From: Paractinoplanes lichenicola
GTDB taxonomy: Bacteria > Actinomycetota > Actinomycetes > Mycobacteriales > Micromonosporaceae
Length of the DNA: 64,000 nucleotides
Assembly: GCF_016785085.1 (NCBI RefSeq)
Contig: NZ_JAENHO010000006.1
Location: 310,001 to 374,000 of the forward strand
Reading direction: 5' to 3'
A program made the translations under genes and the position numbers. The notes under the pieces were generated by a model. The model was not told the origin of the DNA. It saw only the letters and a list, made by a program, of their open reading frames with translations, and did no database searches. Positions 41,854 through 51,076 of this stretch are shown piece by piece; position 1 is the stretch's first letter; every line of letters starts with the position of its first letter.

Positions 41854-43101
41854 ATGACGACCGTCCTGCAGCAGGCCGCCGACGCGCGGGTGGCCGCCAT
41901 CGACCTGGCCGCCGCCACCCGCACCGAGAAGGATCGCGCGCTGGAGCTGATGGCCGACCGGCTGGTCGAGCGCTCGGCCGACATCGTGGCGGCCAACGAG
42001 GTCGACGTGACCAACGCGCGCGCGTCCGGGGTGTCCGAGTCGATGATCGACCGGCTCACGCTGACGCCGGCGCGGGTCGAGGCGATGGCCCAGGGCCTGC
42101 GCGAACTCGCGGCGCTGCCCGACCCGGTGGGTGACGTGGTGCGCGGCTCGACGCTGGCCAACGGGCTCGAGCTGCGGCAGGTGCGGGTGCCGTTCGGCGT
42201 CGTCGGCATCATCTACGAGGGCCGGCCCAACGTGACGGCCGACGCGGCGGGCATCTGCCTCAAGTCGGGCAACGCGGCGCTGCTGCGGGGGTCGGGCTCG
42301 GCGCTCAGCTCCAACGCGGCGATCGTGTCGGTGCTGCGCAAGGCCGTGGCCGATTCGCGGCTGCCGGCCGACACGATCCAGCTGCTCGACGCGACCACGC
42401 GCGACTCGGTCAAGGAGCTGATGCGGGCGCGCGGCCTCGTCGACGTGCTGATCCCGCGTGGGGGTGCTTCCCTCATCCGTACGGTGGTGGAGGAATCGAC
42501 CGTGCCGGTGATCGAGACCGGGGTCGGCAACTGCCACGTCTATGTGGACGAGCACGCCGACCTGGAGAAGGCGCTGGCCGTGACGGTCAACTCGAAGACG
42601 CAGCGGCTGTCCACCTGCAACACGGCCGAGTCGCTGCTGGTCCACGCGGCGATCGCCGACCGGTTCCTGCCGCTGGTGCTGCCCGCGCTCTTCGAGGCCG
42701 GGGTGACCGTGCACGGCGATCCGCAGGTGGTGGCGTACGACTCGCAGGTGGTGCCGGCCACCGAGGAGGACTGGGGCACCGAATATCTGTCGGCCGACCT
42801 GGCGGTGGCGATCGTCGACTCGCTGGACGACGCGCTCGACCACATCCGGCAGTACGGCACCGGGCACACCGAGGCGATCGTGAGCGAGTCGGTGACGGCC
42901 ACGCGGCGGTTCACGGCCCGGGTCGACGCGGCCGCGGTCATGGTGAACGCGTCCACCCGCTTCACCGACGGGGGCGAGTTCGGGTTCGGCGCCGAGATTG
43001 GCATCAGCACCCAGAAGCTGCACGCCCGCGGGCCGATGGGCCTGCCCGAGCTGACGTCGACGAAATACATCGTCACGGGCAACGGCCACATTCGACGGTG
43101 A
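41854..43101 (+). CDS. proA: Gamma-glutamyl phosphate reductase
   Basis: This second step of proline synthesis converts glutamyl phosphate to glutamate semialdehyde with NADPH. The 415-residue protein starts at ATG 41854. The catalytic Cys255 lies in RLSTCNTAESLLV. FGVVGIIYEGRPNVTADAAG and the end FGAEIGISTQKLHARGPMGL are textbook ProA. It forms an operon with proB and converges with the proline-rich secreted protein gene 7 bases away. Confidence 0.96.
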   Translation: MTTVLQQAADARVAAIDLAAATRTEKDRALELMADRLVERSADIVAANEVDVTNARASGVSESMIDRLTLTPARVEAMAQGLRELAALPDPVGDVVRGSTLANGLELRQVRVPFGVVGIIYEGRPNVTADAAGICLKSGNAALLRGSGSALSSNAAIVSVLRKAVADSRLPADTIQLLDATTRDSVKELMRARGLVDVLIPRGGASLIRTVVEESTVPVIETGVGNCHVYVDEHADLEKALAVTVNSKTQRLSTCNTAESLLVHAAIADRFLPLVLPALFEAGVTVHGDPQVVAYDSQVVPATEEDWGTEYLSADLAVAIVDSLDDALDHIRQYGTGHTEAIVSESVTATRRFTARVDAAAVMVNASTRFTDGGEFGFGAEIGISTQKLHARGPMGLPELTSTKYIVTGNGHIRR

Positions 43102-43108
43102 CGACGCG

Positions 43109-43789
43109 CTAGGACTCCGCGGGTGACGGCGTCGGAGTCGCCTCGGCCGTGGTCTCCAGGCTCGGCTGCGGCGACTCCGACGGCGTCCGTTCCGGCTCCG
43201 GCTCTGTCGTCGCTGACGGGGCCGGCGTCGAGGGGGTCGCGACCGGCTTTGTCGTGGGCGATTCGGCGGGCTCCGGATCCGGCGTTCTCGTGGGCTCGAC
43301 GGACGGTGCCGGGCTCACGGTCGGCGCCGGGGTGGTCGGTTTCGGGGCGGGTTCAGACGGTGCTTCGGGAGCCTCGACAGGCCGGCTGATCCGCACCGGG
43401 GCGGCGACACCCGCGGCGGACCGCCAGTCGTCGCCGACCAGCGCCACGACCGCGTAGGTCCAGTTGCCCTCGGCCACGCCACGCTCGGTGCATCGCGTCT
43501 TGGTGATCACGCCGGAGCAGCCGTGCTCGGCGGCCACGGTCCGCCCGGTCGTCGCGTCAGTTCGCGTGACCCGATAACCGCGCAGACCGGGCGCGGACGA
43601 GGTGGCCCAGTCGACGCGTACGGATGTGCCGGTCGCCTCGGCCGTCGGGGTCCGCATGGCCGGCAGCACCACCGCGGCGGCCGAGCCGGTCGCGCTCGCG
43701 CTCGCGTCCCAGGCCGCTTGGGCGGCACCGGGGTTGAGCAGCAGCGCCCCCGCGAGCAGGCCGGCTCCGGCCACGGCAGACAGTCTCAT
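43109..43789 (-). CDS. Secreted protein with a fibronectin-III-like domain and Pro/Thr/Glu-rich tail
   Basis: The 226-residue protein starts at ATG 43787-43789. A signal peptide (MRLSAVAGAGLLAGALLL, ending AAQAAW) precedes about 90 residues with fibronectin-III-like spacing (VRVDWATSSAPGLRGYRVTR) and two cysteines. About 80 residues of Pro, Thr, Ser and Glu end the protein, typical of cell-wall-spanning or glycosylated tails. No sorting motif or membrane anchor closes the chain. It follows another secreted protein on the same strand by 35 bases. Confidence 0.78.
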   Translation of the reverse strand: MRLSAVAGAGLLAGALLLNPGAAQAAWDASASATGSAAAVVLPAMRTPTAEATGTSVRVDWATSSAPGLRGYRVTRTDATTGRTVAAEHGCSGVITKTRCTERGVAEGNWTYAVVALVGDDWRSAAGVAAPVRISRPVEAPEAPSEPAPKPTTPAPTVSPAPSVEPTRTPDPEPAESPTTKPVATPSTPAPSATTEPEPERTPSESPQPSLETTAEATPTPSPAES

Positions 43790-43824
43790 CGAAAGCCACG
43801 CCTCCCCGTCGATCGAATCCGGGA

Positions 43825-44334
43825 TCAGCCGGCGTTGCTGGCGCCCGTGACCTTGACCGGAAGGCTGATGGTCGCGCCCTGGCAACCGTCCTCCGAGTTG
43901 TTGATCATGCGGACGGCGTTCTTGAGGGTGAAGGTCTTCGTCTCGCCGGCGCCCAGGTCCAGCTTCAGACCGCCGAGCAGGCCGTTCGTGCCGACCGGGC
44001 CGCCGCTGAAGTCGCCGAAGTAGACGCCGGTGTTGTTGCAGGTGCCCTTGCCGCCGACACCCTTGGCGCCGTCGCTCGGGTCCCACTTGATCGTGGTGAC
44101 CTCGACCGGGTACTTGTTCGGGTTCTCGATCTTGATGAAGGCGTCACCGGTCGCGCCCGGGTAGAGCGTCGCGCTGGTGGTGGCCTCGCTGATCACGAGC
44201 TCCTGGGCCGTCTCGGCCTGGGCGTAGGCGTTGCCCTCGCCGTTGGCCAGCCACGACGCCCAGGCGGCGCTCGCGGCGCCGGTCACGGCGAGGGTGGTCA
44301 GGATGACGGCTACACGCTTGGTGGACTTACGCAT
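43825..44334 (-). CDS. Secreted surface-type protein, single beta domain
   Basis: The 169-residue protein starts at ATG 44332-44334 with CAGGAGCG upstream. It has a signal region (MRKSTKRVAVILTTLAVTGA) and the AAWASWLANGEGNA segment seen at the mature start of many actinobacterial secreted proteins. The beta-rich domain includes LYPGATGDAFIKIENPNKYP. Two Cys (GTCNNTG, DGCQGA) may form a disulfide. The pattern recalls TasA/camelysin-type matrix proteins, but that is a visual impression only. Confidence 0.72.
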   Translation of the reverse strand: MRKSTKRVAVILTTLAVTGAASAAWASWLANGEGNAYAQAETAQELVISEATTSATLYPGATGDAFIKIENPNKYPVEVTTIKWDPSDGAKGVGGKGTCNNTGVYFGDFSGGPVGTNGLLGGLKLDLGAGETKTFTLKNAVRMINNSEDGCQGATISLPVKVTGASNAG

Positions 44335-44584
44335 CTTCGGCGCTCCTGGCGAAGTGTTGGAGAGCGCCGGTTTCGCCACTGACTCCCCGCCGGACTGTGG
44401 CGACCAGACTTCATCGCCCAGCGGATCTTCGTCTCGCCCCGGCCCGGTTGGGCCTGCGGAGAACTGTGCCGCATCGGTGAGCGGCCCCTCAACGGCCTAT
44501 GTGACTTTGCGTTACGTCAACCCGGTAGCCGTACGGTAGCCTTTCGGCTGTTTAAGGGTGCAAATCGGTTGCAGCCGTTGACTC
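44335..44584. other. Intergenic leader region of the secreted-protein operon
   Basis: About 250 bases without a gene. CGGTAGCC occurs twice 11 bases apart (44523-44530 and 44534-44541), and on the minus strand TTGACG follows near 44517. A promoter or regulator site is likely here. Nothing matched a known riboswitch convincingly. Confidence 0.4.
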
Positions 44585-45391
44585 TCAGCGACAGGCGCGC
44601 AAGACGGTCAGGGTCGTGTTCACGTCGAAGTTCGGCCCCTCGGCGCTGTCCCACCCGCCGTCGGTGCGCTGGGTCTCGCCGAGCCGCTTGCGGGCGCTCT
44701 GCAGCAGCCAGTCGTCGCCGAGGTTGATCCGGCGCAGCGCGGCGGCCATCGAGGCGATGTCGGCCGGCTCCATGTCGGGCAGGCGATCACCCAGCACCAG
44801 CTGCACACGGGCGGACTCGTAGAAATATTGCGCGCCGTAGAGCAGACCCGCGGCGTGCCAGCCCGCGGCCAGGAAGGACGGCCACGTGCCGTCGGGGTGA
44901 AGCCGGCCCACCACCCACTGGGCGGCCGCGCCGATCGTGTGGCCGTAGCGTGCCGGCACGTCGAACTGGGGGTGCGCCTCGTATTCGGCGACGGTCATCC
45001 AGAAACCCGCGGCGGCGGTCAGATAGAGCGTGGCCTCGGGGTCGCCCGGCATCGCCCAGGCCGGCGCCTCGGCGGCCAGCGTCTCGGATTCCTGCCACGT
45101 GCCGTCGCGGCGCTGCACGCTGGCCAGCCAGGCCAGGGCCCGGTCGACGGGCTCGCCGTGCAGGCCGCCCAGGTCGTCGAGCTCGTTGAGCCGGAAGCAG
45201 GTGGCGTCGATCGAGTCGACGGGGGCGCCGGCCGACGCGGACCAGCCGCCGGCCTCGGACTGATCGGCGGTGATGCGCCCGATGACGAGCGGATCGGGAG
45301 GCTGGCCGGTGCGCAGATATGACAGCCGGGCCCGCTCCACGGGGTCGCCGTGGGCGACGACATAGCCGATCGCGGCGTCGATATCTACCAC
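44585..45391 (-). CDS. Prenyltransferase/squalene-cyclase-fold protein
   Basis: The 268-residue protein has repeated alpha/alpha-toroid motifs (DGTWQESETL, PDGTWPSFLAAGWHAAGLL and TDGGWDSAEGPNFDVNTTLT) of the prenyltransferase and squalene oxidase repeat type. It is much shorter than true cyclases and lacks an obvious DXDD motif, so enzyme activity is doubtful. It lies 91 bases downstream of moeZ on the same strand, with a hairpin between. Confidence 0.7.
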   Translation of the reverse strand: MVDIDAAIGYVVAHGDPVERARLSYLRTGQPPDPLVIGRITADQSEAGGWSASAGAPVDSIDATCFRLNELDDLGGLHGEPVDRALAWLASVQRRDGTWQESETLAAEAPAWAMPGDPEATLYLTAAAGFWMTVAEYEAHPQFDVPARYGHTIGAAAQWVVGRLHPDGTWPSFLAAGWHAAGLLYGAQYFYESARVQLVLGDRLPDMEPADIASMAAALRRINLGDDWLLQSARKRLGETQRTDGGWDSAEGPNFDVNTTLTVLRACR

Positions 45392-45441
45392 GAATGCAGA
45401 CGCTACAGCGCGTTGCGGAAAACCGCTGTGCCGATTCCGTG

Positions 45442-45474
45442 ACGCTGGGGAGTCGCAGCGCGGCTCCCCAGCGT
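45442..45474 (-). terminator. Hairpin after moeZ
   Basis: ACGCTGGGGAG (45442-45452) pairs perfectly with CTCCCCAGCGT (45464-45474). It has no T tract but lies 9 bases past the moeZ stop, so it may end or attenuate moeZ transcription. Confidence 0.5.
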
Positions 45475-45482
45475 GAAACGGG

Positions 45483-46664
45483 TCAGTACGACGGCTGCGA
45501 GGGGTCGATGGTGTTGACCCACGAGACGATGCCGCCCTGAAGGTGCACGGCGTCCTTGAAGCCGGCCGCCTTGATGGCCGCCAGCGCCTCGGCCGAACGC
45601 ACGCCCGACTTGCAGTGCAGCACGATCTGCCGGTCTTGCGGGAAGCGCGACAGCGCCTCGCCCGAGAGGATCTCGCCCTTGGGGATCAGGGTCGCGCCCG
45701 GGATCCGGTTGATCTCCCACTCGGCCGGCTCGCGGACGTCGACCAGGAACAGGTCCTTGCCCGAGTCCTGCCAGTCCTTGAGCTCGCGGGCCGTGATCGT
45801 GGCGTTCAGCGTGGCCTCCTCGGCCTCGGCCGAGACCGCGCCGCAGAAGTCCTCGTAGTCCTCGAGCAGGTCGGTGACGGTCGGGTTGTCACCGCAGAGC
45901 GCGCAGTTCGGGTCCTTGCGAACCTTGATCTTGCGATACTCCATCTCGAGGGCGTCGTAGACCATCAGACGGCCGACGAGCGGCTCACCGATGCCGGTGA
46001 GGAGCTTGATCGCCTCGTTGACCTGGATCGAGCCGATCGACGCGCAGAGCACGCCCAGCACGCCACCCTCGGCGCAGCTCGGCACCATGCCGGGCGGCGG
46101 GGGCTCGGGGTAGAGGCAGCGGTAGCAGGGACCGTGCTCCTCCCAGAAGACGGACGCCTGGCCGTCGAAGCGATAGATCGAACCCCAGACGTACGGCTTG
46201 CCGAGCAGCACGGCGGCGTCGTTGACCATGTAACGCGTCGCGAAGTTGTCGGTGCCGTCGACGATCAGGTCGTACTGGCTGAAGATCTCTTTGACGTTGT
46301 CGACGTCGAGCGCGGTGTTGTGAATGACCACGTTCACCAGCGGGTTGACCTCGCGGATGCTGTCCGCGGCGGACTCGGCCTTGGGCCGGTCGATGTCGGA
46401 GACGCCATGAATGATCTGGCGCTGCAGGTTGGACTCGTCGACCGTGTCGAAGTCGACGATGCCCAGCGTGCCCACACCGGCGGCGGCGAGATAGAGCAGC
46501 GCCGGCGAACCGAGGCCGCCCGCGCCGACGACCAGGACCTTCGAGTTCTTCAGCCGCTTCTGACCGTCCATCCCGACATCCGGGATGATCAGGTGCCGCG
46601 AATAACGGCGGATCTCATCGACGGTCAGCTCTGCGGCCGGCTCGACGAGCGGGGGCAGTGCCAC
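45483..46664 (-). CDS. moeZ: Adenylyltransferase/sulfurtransferase MoeZ
   Basis: MoeZ adenylates the C-terminus of sulfur-carrier proteins and then thiolates it, serving molybdopterin, thiamine and cysteine pathways in actinobacteria (family knowledge). The 393-residue protein starts at GTG 46662-46664. The ThiF domain shows GAGGLGSPALLYLAAAGVGT, DTVDESNLQRQIIHG and the zinc Cys pairs CYRCLYPEPPP and CALCGDNP. The C-terminal rhodanese domain carries LHCKSGVRSAEAL. It sits next to DUF3152 as in mycobacteria. Confidence 0.95.
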   Translation of the reverse strand: MALPPLVEPAAELTVDEIRRYSRHLIIPDVGMDGQKRLKNSKVLVVGAGGLGSPALLYLAAAGVGTLGIVDFDTVDESNLQRQIIHGVSDIDRPKAESAADSIREVNPLVNVVIHNTALDVDNVKEIFSQYDLIVDGTDNFATRYMVNDAAVLLGKPYVWGSIYRFDGQASVFWEEHGPCYRCLYPEPPPPGMVPSCAEGGVLGVLCASIGSIQVNEAIKLLTGIGEPLVGRLMVYDALEMEYRKIKVRKDPNCALCGDNPTVTDLLEDYEDFCGAVSAEAEEATLNATITARELKDWQDSGKDLFLVDVREPAEWEINRIPGATLIPKGEILSGEALSRFPQDRQIVLHCKSGVRSAEALAAIKAAGFKDAVHLQGGIVSWVNTIDPSQPSY

Positions 46665-46781
46665 GTTAACTCCCCGGGTTGACGGTAAGGATCGGTCACC
46701 ATTGTCACTCGCGACCGTGCTGAACGGCCATGACGTTCGACACCGGCCCGACATGCGGGACACGGGAATTTTCCCGTCCGT

Positions 46782-47672
46782 TCACAGGCGCGGACCGGTC
46801 AACATCTTCCCATTGAGGCGCGGCCACGCGTACGCCTTGCAGCCGCGCAGCGTCAAGGTCTGCTGCACCATGACCGGGGCCGGACCGCCCGCCCGGGGGC
46901 AGCCCTCGTGCCGGTGCCCCAGCTCGTGACCGACCTCGTGGTTGATCACGTATTGCCGATAGGTGCTCAGGGGAACCTTGGCGTTCACGAACGGGGTGGC
47001 CGAGCGCCGCCACCGGTCGAGGTTGATGATCGCTTTGCCGGTGGTGCGGCACGACGTGTACGGGCGGCCGCCGACGCTGACGTTGGTGCCGCCCCGCAGG
47101 CACATCTTCCCGGCCGTGTCCCGCGTGGCCAGAAAGACCGTGAAGTCGGCCGCGTCCGCGCCGCTGACCAGCTGCAGGCGCACCTGACCGCCGCCGATCC
47201 AGCTGCGCGGATCCCCGAGGGTGTTCGCGACCTGGGTGGCGAACCCCTCCGGGTTCTCGTTGCTGCCCTTCTCGACGGCCACCCGGAAGCGCCGCAGCTC
47301 GCCCCGGCTGCCGAAGACCGGGCCGCGCGAGGTGGCGTACGAGAATTGGCCGGAACCTCGGACGGGCACCGCGCCGGGCAATTGCAGCACGCTTTGCTCG
47401 ACGGTCGGCGTGGGCGTGGGCGATGGCGTAGGTGTCGGCACGCTTTCCACAACGGGAGCCGGGGCGCTCGACGACGTGGCCACCACAGTGGGCGCGGCGG
47501 CCGGAGCGGCGCCACCCTGCTCGATGCGCCGGCCCACCGCGAAGCCCCCGGCGACGAGGACGACGAGGGCAAAAGCCACCAACCACCACGTACGCCACCG
47601 GTCGCGTCCGGTCGGCGCCAGCTGAGCGGGCGGTGCCGTGGCTTCGTCGATCATCGTCCGCCAGCGTCGCAC
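46782..47672 (-). CDS. DUF3152 membrane-anchored metzincin-like protein
   Basis: In this 296-residue protein an N-terminal membrane anchor (WWLVAFALVVLVAGGFAVG) and a Thr/Pro linker lead to the DUF3152 domain. The zinc motif HEVGHELGHRHEGCP has the HExxHxxGxxH form of metzincin proteases, with a Met further on. Several Cys (KMCLRGG, SCRTTG, GCKAY) suggest disulfides outside the cell. The start at 47672 or the ATG at 47652-47654 are both possible. It lies upstream of moeZ, as in Mycobacterium. Confidence 0.88.
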   Translation of the reverse strand: MRRWRTMIDEATAPPAQLAPTGRDRWRTWWLVAFALVVLVAGGFAVGRRIEQGGAAPAAAPTVVATSSSAPAPVVESVPTPTPSPTPTPTVEQSVLQLPGAVPVRGSGQFSYATSRGPVFGSRGELRRFRVAVEKGSNENPEGFATQVANTLGDPRSWIGGGQVRLQLVSGADAADFTVFLATRDTAGKMCLRGGTNVSVGGRPYTSCRTTGKAIINLDRWRRSATPFVNAKVPLSTYRQYVINHEVGHELGHRHEGCPRAGGPAPVMVQQTLTLRGCKAYAWPRLNGKMLTGPRL

Positions 47673-47715
47673 ATGCCGCTGAACGGTGTCTGCCCCAATG
47701 GATCTTGTGAGATCC

Positions 47716-48678
47716 CTATCGCGGAACCGGCGACCCGACCTCGTCCAGCATGCCCACCACCGCGCGGGCTACCAGGCGCGGCACCTCCATCTGGGCCACG
47801 TGGCCGACCCCGGGCAGCATCAGCAGCCGCGAGTCGGGGATCGTCCGGGCCACCACGGCCGGCACCCGCGGATCGACCAGCTTGTCGTTGAGACCGCCGA
47901 TGACCACCGTCGGCGCCTCCACCCGCGCGGCCAGCCGCCACTGCGAGTTCTCGCCCGGCAGATAGGCCCGCAGGAAGCTCGACACCAGGCCGCGCAAAGT
48001 GCCCAGGTACGCCTTCGGGTAGTGCGCCACCGTGTAGCGCAGCCGGATCTCCTCCATCGCCTCGGCGCGCCGCTGCGGGGTGACCTTGCGGGTGTCGCCG
48101 AAACACGCGGCGAGCACCTGCTCGGCCATCTCCTCGGCGGTCAGCCGGGCGAACGCCCAGCCGAGCACCCGGTCGGCATAGGGCAACGCCAGCAGGGGCA
48201 AGGCCCGGGCCTGAGCCGTACGCCTGACGTCGAGGAACGGCATCGCCGGGGAGATCAGCGTCAGCGTGCGGACGAGATCGGGGCGCAGGGCGGCCGCGCG
48301 CACCGCGATCGAGCCGCCGAGCGAGTTGCCGACCAGGTGGACCGGCCCCCGCCCGTCGTGCTCGAGATAGGCGATCAGCGTGGACGCGAAGGACGGGATC
48401 GAATAGCGCGGGCTGGGGTCGCTGTAGCCGAAGCCGGGCAGGTCGACCGCCTGGCCGTCGAACCGGTCGGCCAGCAGGCCCGCCACGTCGGTGAAATTCT
48501 GCGAGGACCCGCCGAGGCCGTGCACGTAGACGGCCGGCTCCGCGTCGGGCCGGGTCGCCGGGGTGTCCCGGACGTGGAGCATCGCCCCACCGATGGTGAC
48601 CCGTCGAGCCGGCCAGGGTGCTGGTGCTTCGCCCTCCGGCAGCAGCGCGCTGTCGGCGGAAAGTATGGCGCCTTTCAT
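47716..48678 (-). CDS. Alpha/beta hydrolase
   Basis: The 320-residue protein shows the HG motif VYVHGLGGSSQNFTDVA, the nucleophile elbow VGNSLGGSIAVRAA, an Asp region in GGLNDKLVDPR and the final His in LPGVGHVAQME. This is a lipase or C-C-hydrolase-like enzyme with unknown substrate. It overlaps the end of the upstream proline-rich gene as ATGA, so the two are translationally coupled. Confidence 0.83.
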   Translation of the reverse strand: MKGAILSADSALLPEGEAPAPWPARRVTIGGAMLHVRDTPATRPDAEPAVYVHGLGGSSQNFTDVAGLLADRFDGQAVDLPGFGYSDPSPRYSIPSFASTLIAYLEHDGRGPVHLVGNSLGGSIAVRAAALRPDLVRTLTLISPAMPFLDVRRTAQARALPLLALPYADRVLGWAFARLTAEEMAEQVLAACFGDTRKVTPQRRAEAMEEIRLRYTVAHYPKAYLGTLRGLVSSFLRAYLPGENSQWRLAARVEAPTVVIGGLNDKLVDPRVPAVVARTIPDSRLLMLPGVGHVAQMEVPRLVARAVVGMLDEVGSPVPR

Positions 48679-50921
48679 CTGGTCAAGAGTGCCTCAAGCC
48701 GGCGGTTCACCGCGGCCAAAGTGGCACGCACCATGGCATGCCGGTCGTCACTGGTCACCACGGCCGAGCCGGCCAGCTGCTCGACCCAGCCGCCGCACGA
48801 CAGCAGCAGCACGACGACGGCGACCTGGGCGGCCCCGAACGGGACGGCGGCGGCGTGCTCGACGAAGCAGCGGGCCGGGCCGTCCGGATGATCGGAATGG
48901 GACAGCAGCTCGTCGACGGCGCCGGCCGTGGCCATCGCGCACAGGCGCAGCAGATAGCCGTCGACCGCGGGCCCGCTGGCCGTGCCGGACGCCGTCCGGC
49001 CGCCGACGGCCAGCTTGACCTCCACCGTGGCGTCGGCGCCGAACGTGTTGACGTGCACGTTCTCGATGACCACGCGCGGGCCGGGGTGCTCGTTGGGATA
49101 GAGCGGGCGGGGCGGTCCGCAGTCGACACCGGTCGGCACGACCTCGGCCGACTCGTCGACCTCGGGGACGAGCCGGGCCGCGTCGGCGTGCCGATCGCGG
49201 GCCTCGCGCTCCCGGGCCTCCCTGATCTCACGCTCCCGGGCTTCGCGTTCCCTGGTCTCGCGTTCCCTGGTCTCGCGCTCGCGGGTCTCGCGCTCACGTT
49301 CGGGGGCGATGCTGTCGGCCAGCGGGGTCTGCGACACCGGCGGGGCCGAGACCTGCTCGGCCTGGCGCACCCGCGGCACCAGGGCCGGCGGCGAGACCGG
49401 GGCGGCGGCAAGCGGGGGCTCGGCGGGCGGCGGGGCCTCGCCGGGCATGGCCGCGTCCAGGCCCATGCGATCCTGCAGCAGGCGGGCCACCTGACGGCTG
49501 ACCTCGGCCGGGTCGGCGCCCTCGGCCAGGTCGAGACGCAGGCTGTGCGCGCCGGTCGGGGTCGAGCGCAGGGAGGCGTCGCGCACCCCGTCGACCTCGC
49601 GCACGGCGGCCAGGATCGCCTGCACGTCGAAGCCCTCCTGCCGTTCCTGCACGGGCAGCACGTCGCCGCGGCGCAGGTGGGTGGCGATCCGGGCGAGGGC
49701 GGGGGTCTCGGCAGTGGCTTCCACGAGCGGCGGCTCCGGTACGCCCTTGGGCACGTCGGGTTGCGCGGGAACGCGCTGCGGCAGCCCACGCTCGGCGGCG
49801 GGGTCGAGGCGCGCGGTGGTCTCGCCGAAACCCGAATACGACGACGGCTCCGGCGGGGATGGGACCGGGGCGGGCGGTTCGTAGGGCTTCGGCACCTCGT
49901 ACGGCGGGGGTGGTTCGTACGAGAGGCGGCGCGGGAAGCTCGACGGGTCGTAGGCCGGGCGGGCCGGGCCGGGCTCGTCGGAGGCCACCCGGGGCACGCC
50001 CTGGACTCCGGTGCCGCCGCTGAGCGCGTGCCGGGGGTCGGTGGTGCTGTGCTCGGCCGTGCCCCAGTCGGCGCGGCGGCCGCCACCGGGCGTGGCCGGG
50101 CGCACCAGCGGGACGGCGGCGCGCTGCTGCACGATCGGCGGCGGGGGCGGGGGCTGGTCGTCGAGGTCACCCTCGTACGGATAAGGCGGGGCGCTGTTGG
50201 GGGTGGGCACGTCGAAGGCGCGCAGGCCCGGGGTCAGGTTTCCGCTGCCCAGGCCGGGCTCGCGATCGGGCCGCAGGCCACCCGTGCCCAAGCCGGGCTC
50301 GCGGTCAGGCCGGCGGCTGCCCGTGCTCAGACCGGGCTCGCGATCGGGCCGCAGGCCGCCCGTGCCCAGGCCGGACTCGCGCGGGGTGGGCTGGGCCGGC
50401 GGGGCGGGCGAGGCCGGCGCGGGCTGCGGGCGCGGCAGATCGGCGCGGGACTGCTCCTGACGGGACTGTTCCGGCCGGGGCAGATCTTGGCGCGGCTGTT
50501 CCGGGCGGGGCTGCTCGGGTGGCGTCAGCGGGCTCAGCAACTCGGAGAAGCGCGACCTGTCCCACCGGGAGCCCGGCGCGGGTTCCCCGGACGAGGGAAT
50601 TTCGCCGCTCGGTTTCGCGTCGACGAAGCCCGGCGGGGCGGGCGCGGGAGCGGGAATGCTCGAGGAGGGCTGGGCCGAAACGGGCTGATTCGACAGCGGC
50701 ATGGCAGATGACGGAAATGCCGGATTACGCGGAAACGACCGCGTCTCGCCCCCGGAACGCCGCCAGGACGGCACGTCGGCGTCGGTCTCGACCCCAGTCC
50801 CCTGATAGGACCATGGGCTGTCCGATGTCGCCCACCCGTTCACCCGGGCCCGGTCACGCGAATCGGCACCGTTGCCGCCCTCCGCGGCTCCAGTGTCGCC
50901 GGAATGCCCTGATTCATCCAC
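48675..50921 (-). CDS. Large proline-rich, repeat-containing protein of unknown function
   Basis: The 748-residue protein starts at GTG 50919-50921 with GCGAGGAG upstream. Residues about 90-420 are low-complexity Pro/Arg/Ser/Gln sequence, including four near repeats of G[L/S][G/S]TG..RPDREPG. A long charged helix of RE/RET repeats precedes a conserved C-terminal domain of about 130 residues (VVIENVHVNTFGADATVEVK, then LTRRLEAL-type end). No catalytic motif was found. It may be a scaffold or envelope-linked protein. Confidence 0.72.
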   Translation of the reverse strand: MDESGHSGDTGAAEGGNGADSRDRARVNGWATSDSPWSYQGTGVETDADVPSWRRSGGETRSFPRNPAFPSSAMPLSNQPVSAQPSSSIPAPAPAPPGFVDAKPSGEIPSSGEPAPGSRWDRSRFSELLSPLTPPEQPRPEQPRQDLPRPEQSRQEQSRADLPRPQPAPASPAPPAQPTPRESGLGTGGLRPDREPGLSTGSRRPDREPGLGTGGLRPDREPGLGSGNLTPGLRAFDVPTPNSAPPYPYEGDLDDQPPPPPPIVQQRAAVPLVRPATPGGGRRADWGTAEHSTTDPRHALSGGTGVQGVPRVASDEPGPARPAYDPSSFPRRLSYEPPPPYEVPKPYEPPAPVPSPPEPSSYSGFGETTARLDPAAERGLPQRVPAQPDVPKGVPEPPLVEATAETPALARIATHLRRGDVLPVQERQEGFDVQAILAAVREVDGVRDASLRSTPTGAHSLRLDLAEGADPAEVSRQVARLLQDRMGLDAAMPGEAPPPAEPPLAAAPVSPPALVPRVRQAEQVSAPPVSQTPLADSIAPERERETRERETRERETREREAREREIREAREREARDRHADAARLVPEVDESAEVVPTGVDCGPPRPLYPNEHPGPRVVIENVHVNTFGADATVEVKLAVGGRTASGTASGPAVDGYLLRLCAMATAGAVDELLSHSDHPDGPARCFVEHAAAVPFGAAQVAVVVLLLSCGGWVEQLAGSAVVTSDDRHAMVRATLAAVNRRLEALLTR

Positions 50922-51076
50922 CGCGTGCTCCTCGCTCGCCCCCGCTGAGGCTACCGTGTGCTTGCAGTGGCGATAAGTTGCAGCGTCGCGACAATTGCTG
51001 CAGAGGAGTAACACGCGCCGATCCGGGCAATCCGCGCCGGCAAAACGGGGTACTGACCCCCTGGAGGTTCTCAGAC

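Noticed and set aside
44440..44584. Cyclic di-GMP riboswitch before the secreted-protein operon
   Set aside because: A GAAA tetraloop and ACGCAAAG occur on the minus strand, but their spacing and order do not fit the class I consensus and the flanking stems do not pair.
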